Assembly: GCA_004009845.1 (NCBI GenBank) | Contig: RMBW01000103.1 | Location: 1-64,000, forward strand | Direction: 5' to 3' | From: Davidsoniella eucalypti | Lineage: Eukaryota; Ascomycota; Sordariomycetes; Microascales; Ceratocystidaceae | DNA length: 64,000 nt | Shown here: one piece after another, positions 1 through 9,803 of the stretch | Layout of the letters: each line of letters opens with the position of its first letter | How positions within the stretch are numbered: the first letter of the stretch is position 1 | The notes under the pieces: model-generated | The model's database searches: none | Seen by the model: the letters and a program-made list of their open reading frames with translations, nothing else | Told to the model about the DNA's origin: nothing | Position numbers and translations under genes: made by a program

Positions 1-1137
1 GAACTCTCGGTCTAGGCTGCCCTATCAGCAGTCCTATCAGCAGGTGATGTTTATCTGTGTGTTTTTGTCATTGCCGTGTGCTTAACCGACTTTTACTTCC
101 AATCGAGACTACGACATGTTAGAAGCTATGGTGCATCTTACGTACCAATGTGCTGTCATTTATTATCTCTATCGTTATTTCTGCCATAAGGCTTAAGCTC
201 GAGCTTGAGCTTTGAGCTTGAGCTGGATCTGCTGTCCAATACTTTCCACGATATACATACATCATATCATGCGATGGCCTACTTTTAGCTTGGCTTTCCA
301 TTCGATAGGCTAGGCTTAGTTAGCTCCAACTCTGGGAAACCCTCATAGGAAACTTTGTTAGAGCTCGACCCCCTCCTCCTCTCATAGACAGCGGTCGTCA
401 CTTTTCCATTTTCCACTTCTATTTGTTGACAGCTCATTGGGATGCCTTTTCGGAGTTTACTTTCTTCCGCTCATAATTCTGTCTTTGCCAAACTCTTGAA
501 TGGCCAATCTCAGTTATAGGCTTTCCTCCTTGCTATATCTGTCATTTAGCCCCGAATATCGAGAGTCCGTCCTGCTTGCGTCTGCCAACTGTTACTGGAG
601 ACCAGTGACAATTTATTGCGCTAGCTACGACTAGCACATGCTGGCAACGCAAGTGATTGATATGCCTGCATGCATAGCATAGATTTTGACTTTTTACCAC
701 CCACACCACAGAGGACTACACATAACACATAAGCCACAGAGTCCACAGAGTCGGCAGTTCATTCATTCCCGCTATCACCAGCCAGTCTTCTGTTACAGCC
801 TCAGCCGAGCCCTCTGTTACTGCTACCGGATCTTGCCGTGCCAGTTTGTACAACTATCCAACTATATCCAAAACGCCGTGGTCAAGCAACATCCAAGAAA
901 CTGCTTGAGATCCCCACGGTTGGGGGCCCGAACTCTCGGCGACAATTACATATATCCGTCCCTACGTCCTCCGTGCTAGAATGCGGATGCCTACTGAACA
1001 GTGAATTGAGTGTCGTTCAACACCGGGCCACAATATTTCCATTTTTTCCTGCCCCCCTCCAGTCGTCCTTCCGCTCCTACTCCCACCTTGGCCAGCAACC
1101 TATCAACTAGCCTTTACCTACCCTACCATAGCATATC
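1..1137. other. Non-coding region upstream of the MAPKKK gene
   Basis: No coding region is supported here. The stretch holds the presumed promoter and 5' leader of the MAPKKK gene that starts at 1138. A short direct repeat (TCCTATCAGCAG-like) lies near 20-45, and a degenerate GAGCTT/AAGCTC run lies around 190-225. The last 400 bases are rich in pyrimidine blocks, as fungal leaders often are. Several short open frames at 686-1110 overlap the presumed leader and have no recognisable content. Confidence 0.6.
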
Positions 1138-4100
1138 ATGCCCCCCCAAGAAGGTGGTGGCGGCCCGCGCCAAGTTAGGTTTGATTTGGAAAATCAGACC
1201 AACGAATCTCGCGCCACCCCGCGCTCTCGCCCTACACGAAGCACTGTGTCGACCACGCTGTCCGAACGCCCGTCCAAAGATCGTGAGGCCCATCGAGATC
1301 GAGACCGCGCCGAATATTCGCCAGACCCCCGTCAAAATGACAAAAACCGCCCTTCCTACTTCAAGACACACAGTAGCGGCAGCAGCCATACCCACCTCCA
1401 ATACCAGCACCAGCATCACCCGCCAAAACACTTACATAACCGTGACCGCGACCACAACCACAGCCCCCACCTCTCAAAACTGAACATAGACAACGACAAC
1501 AGCGACGACTCTTCCTTTTCCACCAACAGCGTCATCATGAGCCCCAACTCGCTGCAGGTTAGCAGTCGCTACCCTCGCAGTCCCATAGATGAGGACAGCA
1601 GCACTACTCTGAACCGCCAGGGTCGACCCCAAATGTCCCGGCAGCCCTCCAATACCTACGCGCCGGTCCGTGGCCCGCCTTCGGCCCAACCCTCGGGCGG
1701 AATCTACGGCGATCACCCTCGGGCGGTGAACCGGCGCCGCCAAATCCACCACCGCTCCGATCCGTTCAACAGATGGCGCAAGCGCAGTATGGGCTTGGAC
1801 ACCCGCAATGACGACTCCGACTCGGCGGATGAGAACATGGGAGCCGAGGAGACCATGGACCCCGAGGCCATCATGTTCTACAACAATGACAACCAGGAAC
1901 CGACCCCCGAAGACTACCAAGACCCTGCCAGTGCCGAGCGACTCAATTGGCAGGCTATGTTGTCAACTGCGCTCAGCGGTGATGTCATTGGCCAGGAGAA
2001 GCAGCGCCTGACGCCCTCTGCACACGACACTGACGGCATCATGGACGACGAATTGTTTGTAATGCTCCGCGCTGCTCGTTTCCACCGTCATTTGTCCGTC
2101 CAGCGCAAAATCCTGACCGATGCTCGCAACAACCTGGGTCAACAGCTTGATGAGATCATGAACTTCAAGGTCAAGGGCGAGGAAGAGGCCGACGGTAAAA
2201 GCGCATATGAGCAGGTCATAGATGTAGTCAAAATGATTGAAAAGTGCGAATCCCTGTACCCATCGACCAAGAAGCTACGAGAGAACCACCATGCCGCCGA
2301 GTCACCGTCTCTGATCAGTGCTTACACGGCCATCATCGCCTGGTACAACACATTAGAATCGCTGAATACGGAATTCAAGATCCTGCGTTGCTGGGTTGGC
2401 AATGACGACCTTGCCATTGAGAAATCCGAGGATGGTGTCGCTAAAGAGGCGTCCTCATTTATACATCGATTACTTAACGACGGGTCCTTGCAGACGCTGT
2501 GGCCTGAAAGCACCGATAGGCCACAACCATCACGGTACAGCTATATGAAAGATATCATCGGCGATCCCAACATGTCCGAATCGGAGTCTACAGAGCCAGC
2601 ATATCTTCCCAAGAGCATCAGCCTTATCTCAGGGCCTGGCAAGGAAAAGAGCGGAATGCTCCTCAACCTCATCCGGATCATCGACAAGGCCAAGGCCACA
2701 TGCATAGAACACGCCGATGATTTTGCATCCCGTCATCTCCCTGCGCCCATCGAAGAGCTAACCACAATGATCAACTTTCCATCTCGACTCGTACAGACCA
2801 TGCTTCAGGAGCAGGTGGCTACTGCTAAGACTGCTAACATCAAGTCCGCAGCACAGACCAACAGTCTTATTCTCGATCAGATGATCTCACAGTTCAAGAC
2901 ACTCCTTCGTATGTCGGTGGAAATCAACAAAAAGTATATCGAAGTCACTATGCCGTCACAAAATTGGGACATCCCAGACAGCGTCGACGAAACGTACGTG
3001 CAGGATGTCTTCAGCGCCCTCCGCTTTTACTTCAAGATGCTTAATTGGAAGCTCAGTAACAACAAAAACACATTCAAGGAGGCCGAGGTCCTGTTCCAAG
3101 AATGGGACTTTGCTCACTATATCGGTGGCCACTTCAAGAATTGGGAGGTGGAACTTGCTGAGCACTTCAGCAACGTCACACACAAAGCTCTCACACGACT
3201 TGCTATGACTTTCGAGCGCGAGATTCGGCAAAAGCCTGACGAAACAACGCCAGCTATGAGCAAGCGCATCAAGGCCTGTTTAGATTCCGTGCGTATACGA
3301 CAGCGCATGTTGCAGCGCTTCTCTCGTCTCCTCAACGATAACTACGAAAATGCCTGCGACTACAGTATGCCCCTCGACTTTGACGTGCTTCAGCAGATGT
3401 TTGATACCCTAGCAGCCACATCTCACATGCGCCTCATCACAAGATTTGACGATCAGGGCTATGTATTTATTTGCTCTCCAGACTTAGTTGTGAGCGACAA
3501 GAACAATTTCCACCGGATAAAAACTGAGTATATCGAAATCATGATGAGCATGACCTCAAATACTCAGATCATCCCCGACACAAACTGCTACTATCTCGCC
3601 ATCGTAAAAGCCGAAGACACACCGGAATGGCGCGGTAGATCCGTCAGAGTCAATCTCGATGAACATGCTCTAGATCTTCAAACCGGCCATGTCCGACTTC
3701 TAGCCTCTAGCACTGACGACCGCTATACCGACTGCAACGATGCATTCCTGGAGTGCGCAGAAATCAAGCTTGATGTCGTCAATGATCGCCGGTCCAACTT
3801 GACCAAGGTCAACCAGAAACTCGCAGAGTTGCGCAAAGTTGCCTTCAAGGTATCCAACACCGTCATGGATAGTGTCGAGAGGATTCGAGATGACACCCGT
3901 GACAAAGGCTGCGAAGAACTTATACAGACATGCTTCATGTCCGCCAGTGAGTTCGGTCAGCGTGCGTTGCAATACATGGATGAGAATCGCCGGCAAATGA
4001 ACAACATCAAGATGAGCAAGCTAGCTCTAGATTGGGTGTCCTTCATCCACGAGGAATGCAAAGGAACAGATAAACGGACTTTCCGTTGGGCCATGCAGGC

Positions 4101-5514
4101 GCTTGACTTTGTCCATGCCATGACACGTGGCCGCCAAATCCTAGGTCTGAGTGACTCAGACTGGACTCGACTTCAGCGCAGTGTCTCGGGATGTATGGCA
4201 ATGCTTGTTCTTCATCTAGATGTCATGGGCGCCCGCTCTTCGATCCAGGCCAAGGCCGAGGCACAGCGCAAGCTCGAAGTCTACGAGCAGCAGACCAAAA
4301 TGCTCGAGGGTAGACTCAAGGACGACGAGGATGCTGCTAGGATGGTGTCGGAGCGACGTAAGCAAGCGATCGAGGACCGCGAGAAGGACTGGGATATCAA
4401 CGACGCATCCAAGATGGGCTTCGGTCGTGTGTTAGAAGACACCAACGATCTCGATCGATCGTTGATGGACATGTCTTCTGCCACTAACAATGGTACTTTG
4501 CGTTGGCAAATGGGCCAGTTTGTTGGTGCCGGTGCCTTTGGTAGTGTCTATGTTGGTGTCAACCTATCGCGAGGTCAACTCATGGCTGTCAAGGAGATTC
4601 GCCTCCAGGATCCGAAGTCTGTGATTAAGATTAAGGACCAGATTATCCGCGAAGTCAATCTCCTCAAAGCCCTAGACCACCCCAACGTCGTCTCCTGCTA
4701 TGGTGTCGAGGTCCGCCGCGACCGTGTGTTCATCTTCATGGAATTCTGCTCCGGAGGTTCGCTCGCCAGTTTGCTAGAACATGGCCCTATCGATGACGAG
4801 GTTGCCTTACAGGAGATCACACTTGCTATGTTGGAAGGTCTCAAGTATCTCCACGGCCGCGGTATCGTACATCGCGATATCAAGCCAGCCAGTAAGCCAT
4901 GCCATCTTCAATTTGTCGTTAATCTATACAATATCGCATATACTAACATGCAAATCACCATAGATATCCTTCTGGACCATACTGGCACTGTAAAGTTTGT
5001 CGATTTTGGTGCTGCAAAGGTCATTGCGCGACAGAACCAAACCTCGACTCGGGAGAACAACACTGCCGTCGCTACACAGGGTCCAGGAACCACCGGCACG
5101 CCCATGTACATGGCACCGGAGGTTGTACGCGGCGAAGTCATCGGCAATCCCAAGGCTTCCGATGTATGGTCACTAGGCTGTGTAGTTCTCGAACTAGTGA
5201 CAGGTCAACGACCATGGCCTGCTGCCGATAACGAATATGCCATCATGTACAACATTGGAAATGGCCGTGTGCCTGATCTACCGTCCGAGGGTCATATGAG
5301 CGATCAAGGTCGGAATTTCCTCGAACACTGTCTCCGTGTCGTTCCGGAGGAACGCTCGACGGCAGAAGAATTGTTGCGTCATCCATGGATCCAGGCGGCC
5401 ATTGTTTCGGTCAAGGACTTGGATGCTGAGACTCCCAGTGACTCGAGTCAAGGCGAGTCAGATATCAATAAGTTTCATTGGTTCAACGAGAGCAAAGAAG
5501 GTCTAAGATACTAA
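1138..5514 (+). CDS. SSK2: Ssk2/Ssk22-family MAP kinase kinase kinase (HOG pathway)
   Basis: Two exons, 1138-4891 and 4964-5514, encode about 1,434 residues. The intron (72 nt) starts GTAAGC, has a TACTAAC branch site at 4941-4947 and ends ATAG; joining restores HRDIKPAN. The first ~270 residues are disordered, basic and Ser/Pro-rich. Residues ~300-1050 match the long regulatory region typical of Ssk2 kinases. A coiled-coil-like charged segment (~1040-1090) precedes the C-terminal kinase domain. That domain has a glycine loop GAGAFGSV at 1130-1137, catalytic Lys1152, HRD at 1245-1247, DFG at 1265-1267 and GTPMYMAPE near 1296-1304. The family relays osmotic and oxidative stress from the two-component phosphorelay (Ssk1) to the Pbs2-type MAPKK and the Hog1 MAPK; Neurospora os-4 and Aspergillus sskB are the usual counterparts. 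Start chosen at the first in-frame ATG giving a full N-terminus. Intron and stop are firm; the exact start is likely but unproven. Confidence 0.95.
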   Translation: MPPQEGGGGPRQVRFDLENQTNESRATPRSRPTRSTVSTTLSERPSKDREAHRDRDRAEYSPDPRQNDKNRPSYFKTHSSGSSHTHLQYQHQHHPPKHLHNRDRDHNHSPHLSKLNIDNDNSDDSSFSTNSVIMSPNSLQVSSRYPRSPIDEDSSTTLNRQGRPQMSRQPSNTYAPVRGPPSAQPSGGIYGDHPRAVNRRRQIHHRSDPFNRWRKRSMGLDTRNDDSDSADENMGAEETMDPEAIMFYNNDNQEPTPEDYQDPASAERLNWQAMLSTALSGDVIGQEKQRLTPSAHDTDGIMDDELFVMLRAARFHRHLSVQRKILTDARNNLGQQLDEIMNFKVKGEEEADGKSAYEQVIDVVKMIEKCESLYPSTKKLRENHHAAESPSLISAYTAIIAWYNTLESLNTEFKILRCWVGNDDLAIEKSEDGVAKEASSFIHRLLNDGSLQTLWPESTDRPQPSRYSYMKDIIGDPNMSESESTEPAYLPKSISLISGPGKEKSGMLLNLIRIIDKAKATCIEHADDFASRHLPAPIEELTTMINFPSRLVQTMLQEQVATAKTANIKSAAQTNSLILDQMISQFKTLLRMSVEINKKYIEVTMPSQNWDIPDSVDETYVQDVFSALRFYFKMLNWKLSNNKNTFKEAEVLFQEWDFAHYIGGHFKNWEVELAEHFSNVTHKALTRLAMTFEREIRQKPDETTPAMSKRIKACLDSVRIRQRMLQRFSRLLNDNYENACDYSMPLDFDVLQQMFDTLAATSHMRLITRFDDQGYVFICSPDLVVSDKNNFHRIKTEYIEIMMSMTSNTQIIPDTNCYYLAIVKAEDTPEWRGRSVRVNLDEHALDLQTGHVRLLASSTDDRYTDCNDAFLECAEIKLDVVNDRRSNLTKVNQKLAELRKVAFKVSNTVMDSVERIRDDTRDKGCEELIQTCFMSASEFGQRALQYMDENRRQMNNIKMSKLALDWVSFIHEECKGTDKRTFRWAMQALDFVHAMTRGRQILGLSDSDWTRLQRSVSGCMAMLVLHLDVMGARSSIQAKAEAQRKLEVYEQQTKMLEGRLKDDEDAARMVSERRKQAIEDREKDWDINDASKMGFGRVLEDTNDLDRSLMDMSSATNNGTLRWQMGQFVGAGAFGSVYVGVNLSRGQLMAVKEIRLQDPKSVIKIKDQIIREVNLLKALDHPNVVSCYGVEVRRDRVFIFMEFCSGGSLASLLEHGPIDDEVALQEITLAMLEGLKYLHGRGIVHRDIKPASKPCHLQFVVNLYNIAYTNMQITIDILLDHTGTVKFVDFGAAKVIARQNQTSTRENNTAVATQGPGTTGTPMYMAPEVVRGEVIGNPKASDVWSLGCVVLELVTGQRPWPAADNEYAIMYNIGNGRVPDLPSEGHMSDQGRNFLEHCLRVVPEERSTAEELLRHPWIQAAIVSVKDLDAETPSDSSQGESDINKFHWFNESKEGLRY

Positions 5515-6325
5515 AAATGTCTATTCAGATCTATCTTTTCTAGCTCTTTAGTCTGTAATAATTTGATAGCCGCACTACTAAATATGGCATGGCTATTTGT
5601 ATAACGGCGTTGAGAATGTTGGAAGCCTTGTTAAGAAGGCAGTTCATGGTATTATTCATTGTGTCCACACATATTATGACTAGCATATGGTATAAAAAGA
5701 AATTCATCTCAAACAAAATGATAGCTCGAATAATGAAAAACTTTAATACGTATCTGATTTGTTTTCACTTGATCCTTCATCAAGCGTATTTTTTGCCCTG
5801 TATTATATTTGTAGCTTTGCGTTTTGTTTTTTTTATTTGCCATCTACACACACAGATCTCCGTGTGTCAATGGTAAACTCTCCATAACAACTTTGTATGT
5901 TGTTCTATGGCTCATAAGATATTGTTCACGTAATTTTTGTAATGTTATGTAAGTTTGCTGTAATATAGCATGTAGTTCAAAGCCTACACCGATATATATA
6001 TATATTATAGGCGGTAACAATGATAAGGGAGGAGACTTGACTCTTTCATTTCAGTTGAAGCCTAGAAAGGCCTAGAGGGAATAATGATAGCTGAATGGAA
6101 GATGATGAAAAATAAAAATAAAAATACGCCGTGAGAATTACCGTGCAATAAACTGGCCAGTAATAGCAAAAAGATAAGGACACCAGTTGTCTCCATTATG
6201 AGCGAACACGGCTTATTAGGCCAAAAAAAATTACGGGCATGAATGAGTATATATGTAGAATGATTCAGCCATATTCACATAGAATTGACTCAACAGGAAA
6301 CAACAAATTATGCAATATATGTTCT
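5515..6325. other. Convergent intergenic spacer (MAPKKK / lipase 3' ends)
   Basis: This A/T-rich spacer lies between two convergent genes and presumably holds both 3' UTRs and poly(A) signals. A (TA)n run lies near 5993-6006 and AATAAA-like strings lie around 6110-6125. No gene is supported. Confidence 0.6.
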
Positions 6326-8380
6326 TCAACACGCCAAAGCTTCGATGCCGCGCGGAACAGCGCACACCGTCTTTGCGGGGCAAGTCTGCCAAAGCACAGC
6401 CTTGACCTCAGCATTGACCTTTTGCGGCGCATCCATAGCCCATAGGACATCGAGATGCTCGTACTCGGGGATGATCTTGGTATGGATGACATTAGCGAAT
6501 GGTTCACGGGTGCTATTGAGACGGCTAAGAAGCTTCTCGCCATCAACCAATCCGTCTGAGCCAGCAATCCATAGAGCCAGAGGAGGTGTACCGCGCGGAA
6601 ACCAAGCGAGAGATTCAGCTTCGTGTGGTGCGATGTCGGCATCGGAGTCTTCAGCTGCATTCTGTAGAATCGAGCCTTGGTGTGCAAAACCGCCGCGGCC
6701 GAGCCACCAGGCCATCAAGCCTGCAGATACGTGTACTGGAGCAAACTGGAACATGCGGGAGCGCAAGCCACGATCCCAGTGTTTGTCTGTCCAACCGAAA
6801 AGAAAAGAGAACACAAGGTATCCCAGTGTGCCGTAGGGTGAGGCCGGTAGGTGTCGGTGCGCCACCATCATGATGGGAACAAAGCTATGGATACCAAAGA
6901 CGATACGCCAGATCGGCCGGGGCAGCGCAGACATCAGGCGGAACCATGGTTTACGGACTAGCGGACCGGAATATGCGGCGGGGGCCAGAGCACACACGAC
7001 ACTAATCTTGGCACCGAGCTCGGGCACGAAGTCTTGCGAAAGCGCCAATAACGACTGAGCAGTGCCCTGCGAGTGGCAGACGAGACCGAGGGTTGAATGG
7101 CGGGTTTCTGCTAGGACGCGTGATACGAGAGCAGGCAGGTCTAGTGTGGCCATTTCACGGATATCCCAGCTCCACATACGAGGATCGCGCGGCTTCAGAG
7201 AGACGTGGCGAGGCGTGAAACCGCAGCGGTTGTTGCCTAGCCATACATCGAAACCAGCTTTGGCAAGTTCAAAGGCGAGCGAGCTGTCGTCGTTGACGCA
7301 AAAGGCGCCACTTGACTGGAGGAGACCGTGTACCAGCAATACGGGGTACTTGGCTTTGGGAGAAGCGTAAGAAGATGGCGAGTGGCCAGTAAATATGGCG
7401 CCCCGGTGATCGGCCGGTGTTGGAGTATCCTGCTTGGGGTCGAAGATGTGCCAGAGCTCGATAATGAAGCCGTCATCGGTTTGTACCAAGAAGGGCTCCA
7501 TTTCCAAGCCGACACGTCGCGCATAGTATCCCACATCACAGATCAGCCTATCTTTGCCGCCTTCCCTGGGCTCAAAGCCATCGGTTACGCTATCTGGTGG
7601 AGCAGAGCCATTAGCCTTCCAGTGCGCGTCGTCTTGCTTGCGCTTAGCATGCAGGTCCTTTTCGGCGACATAGAAAGGGCGCGTACGCTCGTTGCGACTG
7701 CGAAATGTCAGGCGGTAGAATATTCTGGCGATAGTAGGCGGGATCTGTGTGATCAGAGCGGCACTGACTAGTGTCCCAAGGAAAGCAAGACTGAGGCCGA
7801 ACGAGGACACACGGAGGATGGCGCTCTTGAGGTGAGAAGCAATTCCTAAGCGCGGGTACGTGGGCACTTCAGACTTAGTGTTGTCGTCGGTCAAGTCAGA
7901 ACCATGCACGATAGGGCCCGTGTTCTCCTCGACGGCGGTGGTACTGAGGGCACGCGGCACTTCCGGGCTTACGGGGCCGAGTTCAATAGGGCTGGTAGAG
8001 GCACTAGGGCTTTCGAGCACCAGCACAGACGGCTGCATGGCGGAAACAGCAGTGGCAGTAGCAATAATAGTGGTGTGGTCGGTGTCAATATGCTGGAGCG
8101 GAGGCCTTTTTGGAGCAGCACATGTCGTCAGTGGCGACTGCTGGTGTTGTTGGCTCTCGATGTCGTTGGCAGGTGTTTGTGGCAGAGTAAGCGAGGGTTC
8201 GTCTTTGACACCGTTATTGGCGGCCATGGCACTAGAAGCACTAGACCGCCTGCTACCGCTGGTACTGATACTGCTTCTGCTATGGCTACTTCTATCGCTA
8301 ATGCTGTTGCTACTGCTACTGCTAGCAGTAGTGGCTGTGAGCACCGCAGTCGTTGTCGTCGCTGTTAAGCTGGCGGACAT
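6326..8380 (-). CDS. Alpha/beta-hydrolase lipase, steryl ester hydrolase-like
   Basis: A single exon of 684 residues. The first ~175 residues are low-complexity Ser/Thr/Ala-rich. A hydrophobic segment near residues 190-220 looks like one membrane anchor. The lipase domain follows, with the family entry motif ending in TDDGFIIELWHI, then a VLLVHGLLQSSGAF oxyanion-hole region. The nucleophile elbow is CHSQG with Ser437; Asp609 (AGSDGLVDG) and His642 (YEHLD) complete a plausible triad. This layout of anchor, N-terminal alpha/beta-hydrolase lipase domain and C-terminal EHLD motif is that of the fungal Tgl1/Yeh1/Yeh2 steryl ester hydrolases and acid-lipase-like proteins, which release sterol and fatty acid from lipid-droplet esters. 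Substrate is inferred from family only. It is divergent from PEX6, whose product supports peroxisomal fatty-acid breakdown, so shared lipid regulation is plausible. Confidence 0.88.
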   Translation of the reverse strand: MSASLTATTTTAVLTATTASSSSSNSISDRSSHSRSSISTSGSRRSSASSAMAANNGVKDEPSLTLPQTPANDIESQQHQQSPLTTCAAPKRPPLQHIDTDHTTIIATATAVSAMQPSVLVLESPSASTSPIELGPVSPEVPRALSTTAVEENTGPIVHGSDLTDDNTKSEVPTYPRLGIASHLKSAILRVSSFGLSLAFLGTLVSAALITQIPPTIARIFYRLTFRSRNERTRPFYVAEKDLHAKRKQDDAHWKANGSAPPDSVTDGFEPREGGKDRLICDVGYYARRVGLEMEPFLVQTDDGFIIELWHIFDPKQDTPTPADHRGAIFTGHSPSSYASPKAKYPVLLVHGLLQSSGAFCVNDDSSLAFELAKAGFDVWLGNNRCGFTPRHVSLKPRDPRMWSWDIREMATLDLPALVSRVLAETRHSTLGLVCHSQGTAQSLLALSQDFVPELGAKISVVCALAPAAYSGPLVRKPWFRLMSALPRPIWRIVFGIHSFVPIMMVAHRHLPASPYGTLGYLVFSFLFGWTDKHWDRGLRSRMFQFAPVHVSAGLMAWWLGRGGFAHQGSILQNAAEDSDADIAPHEAESLAWFPRGTPPLALWIAGSDGLVDGEKLLSRLNSTREPFANVIHTKIIPEYEHLDVLWAMDAPQKVNAEVKAVLWQTCPAKTVCAVPRGIEALAC

Positions 8381-8930
8381 GGCGATGGAGACGGCTAGGC
8401 CTGTCCGATAAGGAGGAGAGGAGGAAGAGCAGCGAAGAGTATGCGAGAAGACAGGAAGGGCTTGCTTGTATGCAGGAATGCGTTATAGAGAGATCGACGG
8501 CGGCGCGATGATGCGAAACGACGGTGGCAATAAGCGCAGTCTGTCTGCTCTTTAACTCCGCCGATATGGCGGTGCCGGGCCGCTTAGAAGCCGCAGGGCA
8601 TGTAAGGATGGCAGCAAGACGCTTCTCGGCGTCTAAGAACTTGGACTAACCGAGTCCTAGATGTCGAAATGGCGTCACTAGGGCCGTGCCACTTACTCGA
8701 TAAATACTCTATACAGATAAACACACTAGACAAAGCGATGTTCGGCAGCTGTCAAAGTCAATACCAATGTTTCGGTGCTTTGTTTTGGTGGGATTGAAGG
8801 GCGTTTTGACAGCAGAATCACATGCAATTATGATTATGCATCTCAATCCACACTAAGTAAGTGCGTTCTTTGGCCTGAGAGGAAGCGGTGTAAGTAAACT
8901 TTGCACATACAAAAGGCGCTCTATTATAGT

Positions 8931-8952
8931 TCAGTACATCTGTATGTACTGA
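8931..8952. repeat. Short perfect hairpin
   Basis: The arms TCAGTACAT and ATGTACTGA are perfectly complementary (9 bp) around a 4-base loop. It belongs to the same style of GTACAT/ATGTAC palindrome that is common in the large non-coding region further right. Confidence 0.8.
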
Positions 8953-9389
8953 TGGCAGGTTAGCGTCGCAATCTCGATGGCCTGTCCTGTCCAGACGAAG
9001 CGCCCCCTATAACTCAATGGGAAAACTAACCAAACTAACCAAGCGAGCCAGTGGCGTTTGTTCTGGCCCTCTAATTAGCGCCTATCCATGGTGCCTTAAG
9101 GGGTCTTCCGCTAAGCTTCCGAACGCTTTAAGTTAGTGAAAGTCGCTGATTGTCACTATGATGTGCTGCGCCCACAATATAAAATATTTGCTTATCGAAT
9201 TTGGGTCTGGTTCCTGTTCAACATGTGAACTTTAGTTGTACTTGAATATATATAATTAGGGTTAACGATTAGGTCAAAGTCGTAGGGTTGCTTAATACGC
9301 TGGCAGCTGCTGGCAGCTGCCAGTAAGATATCAGTCCCTGTCCTTTCCTTGGTATTCTGGGGTACCGGTTGACGCTAGAAGCTGGCGGG

Positions 9390-9395
9390 CCGAGG
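9390..9395. promoter_or_regulatory. CCGAGG, possible FarA/FarB-type fatty-acid response core
   Basis: CCTCGG/CCGAGG is the core bound by the Zn2Cys6 fatty-acid regulators FarA/FarB of Aspergillus and their relatives, which control peroxisome and lipid-degradation genes. It lies between a lipase and PEX6. A hexamer is expected about 0.7 times by chance in this spacer on both strands, so this is only a candidate. Confidence 0.3.
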
Positions 9396-9803
9396 GCTAA
9401 CCAAAGCAATTGCTTAGCTTTTTTTTGGCTTGCTCCAAATAGCATCATCAACTTGGCCCGGCAGAGCAACTTCGCTCGGGATCGCACCTGCCGCAACGTA
9501 TTTTCAGCCTTGCGATCAATGCTGCACGGCTGAGCAATTTATTCCAAGCGTCGCTTTCTGTAAACACACAGGCAGTCTTGTCTATACAAACTTGCACAAA
9601 TACGTTCCTTTTCTTTTTTACTTGTCCTTTCAGAAGCTCTATTTTCGTGTCGCATCAAACGCGCCGCTGGCTTGTGATTGATTTTATTTTCCGCCATAGT
9701 CTTTCTCGAATCTAAGCTTTTGCTAGCTCTAAAGCCACATCGCCGCCATATAATACTTACCACACTCTAATTATCTATAATCATCTGCCCTAAAACTCGC
9801 ACA

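Larger units (their letters stand above)
8381..9803. promoter_or_regulatory. Divergent promoter region between lipase and PEX6
   Basis: The 1.4-kb spacer must contain both promoters. Visible items are a CCGAGG hexamer at 9390-9395, stress-element-like AGGGG at 9099-9103 and CCCCCT at 9003-9008, a perfect 9-bp hairpin at 8931-8952 (loop CTGT), and a TATAA-like string near 9748 just before the PEX6 start. No coding region is supported. Confidence 0.6.

Noticed and set aside
7860..8411. Two long + strand frames opposite the lipase N-terminus
   Set aside because: They are mirror frames of the low-complexity Ser/Thr/Ala-rich lipase leader, with no independent support.
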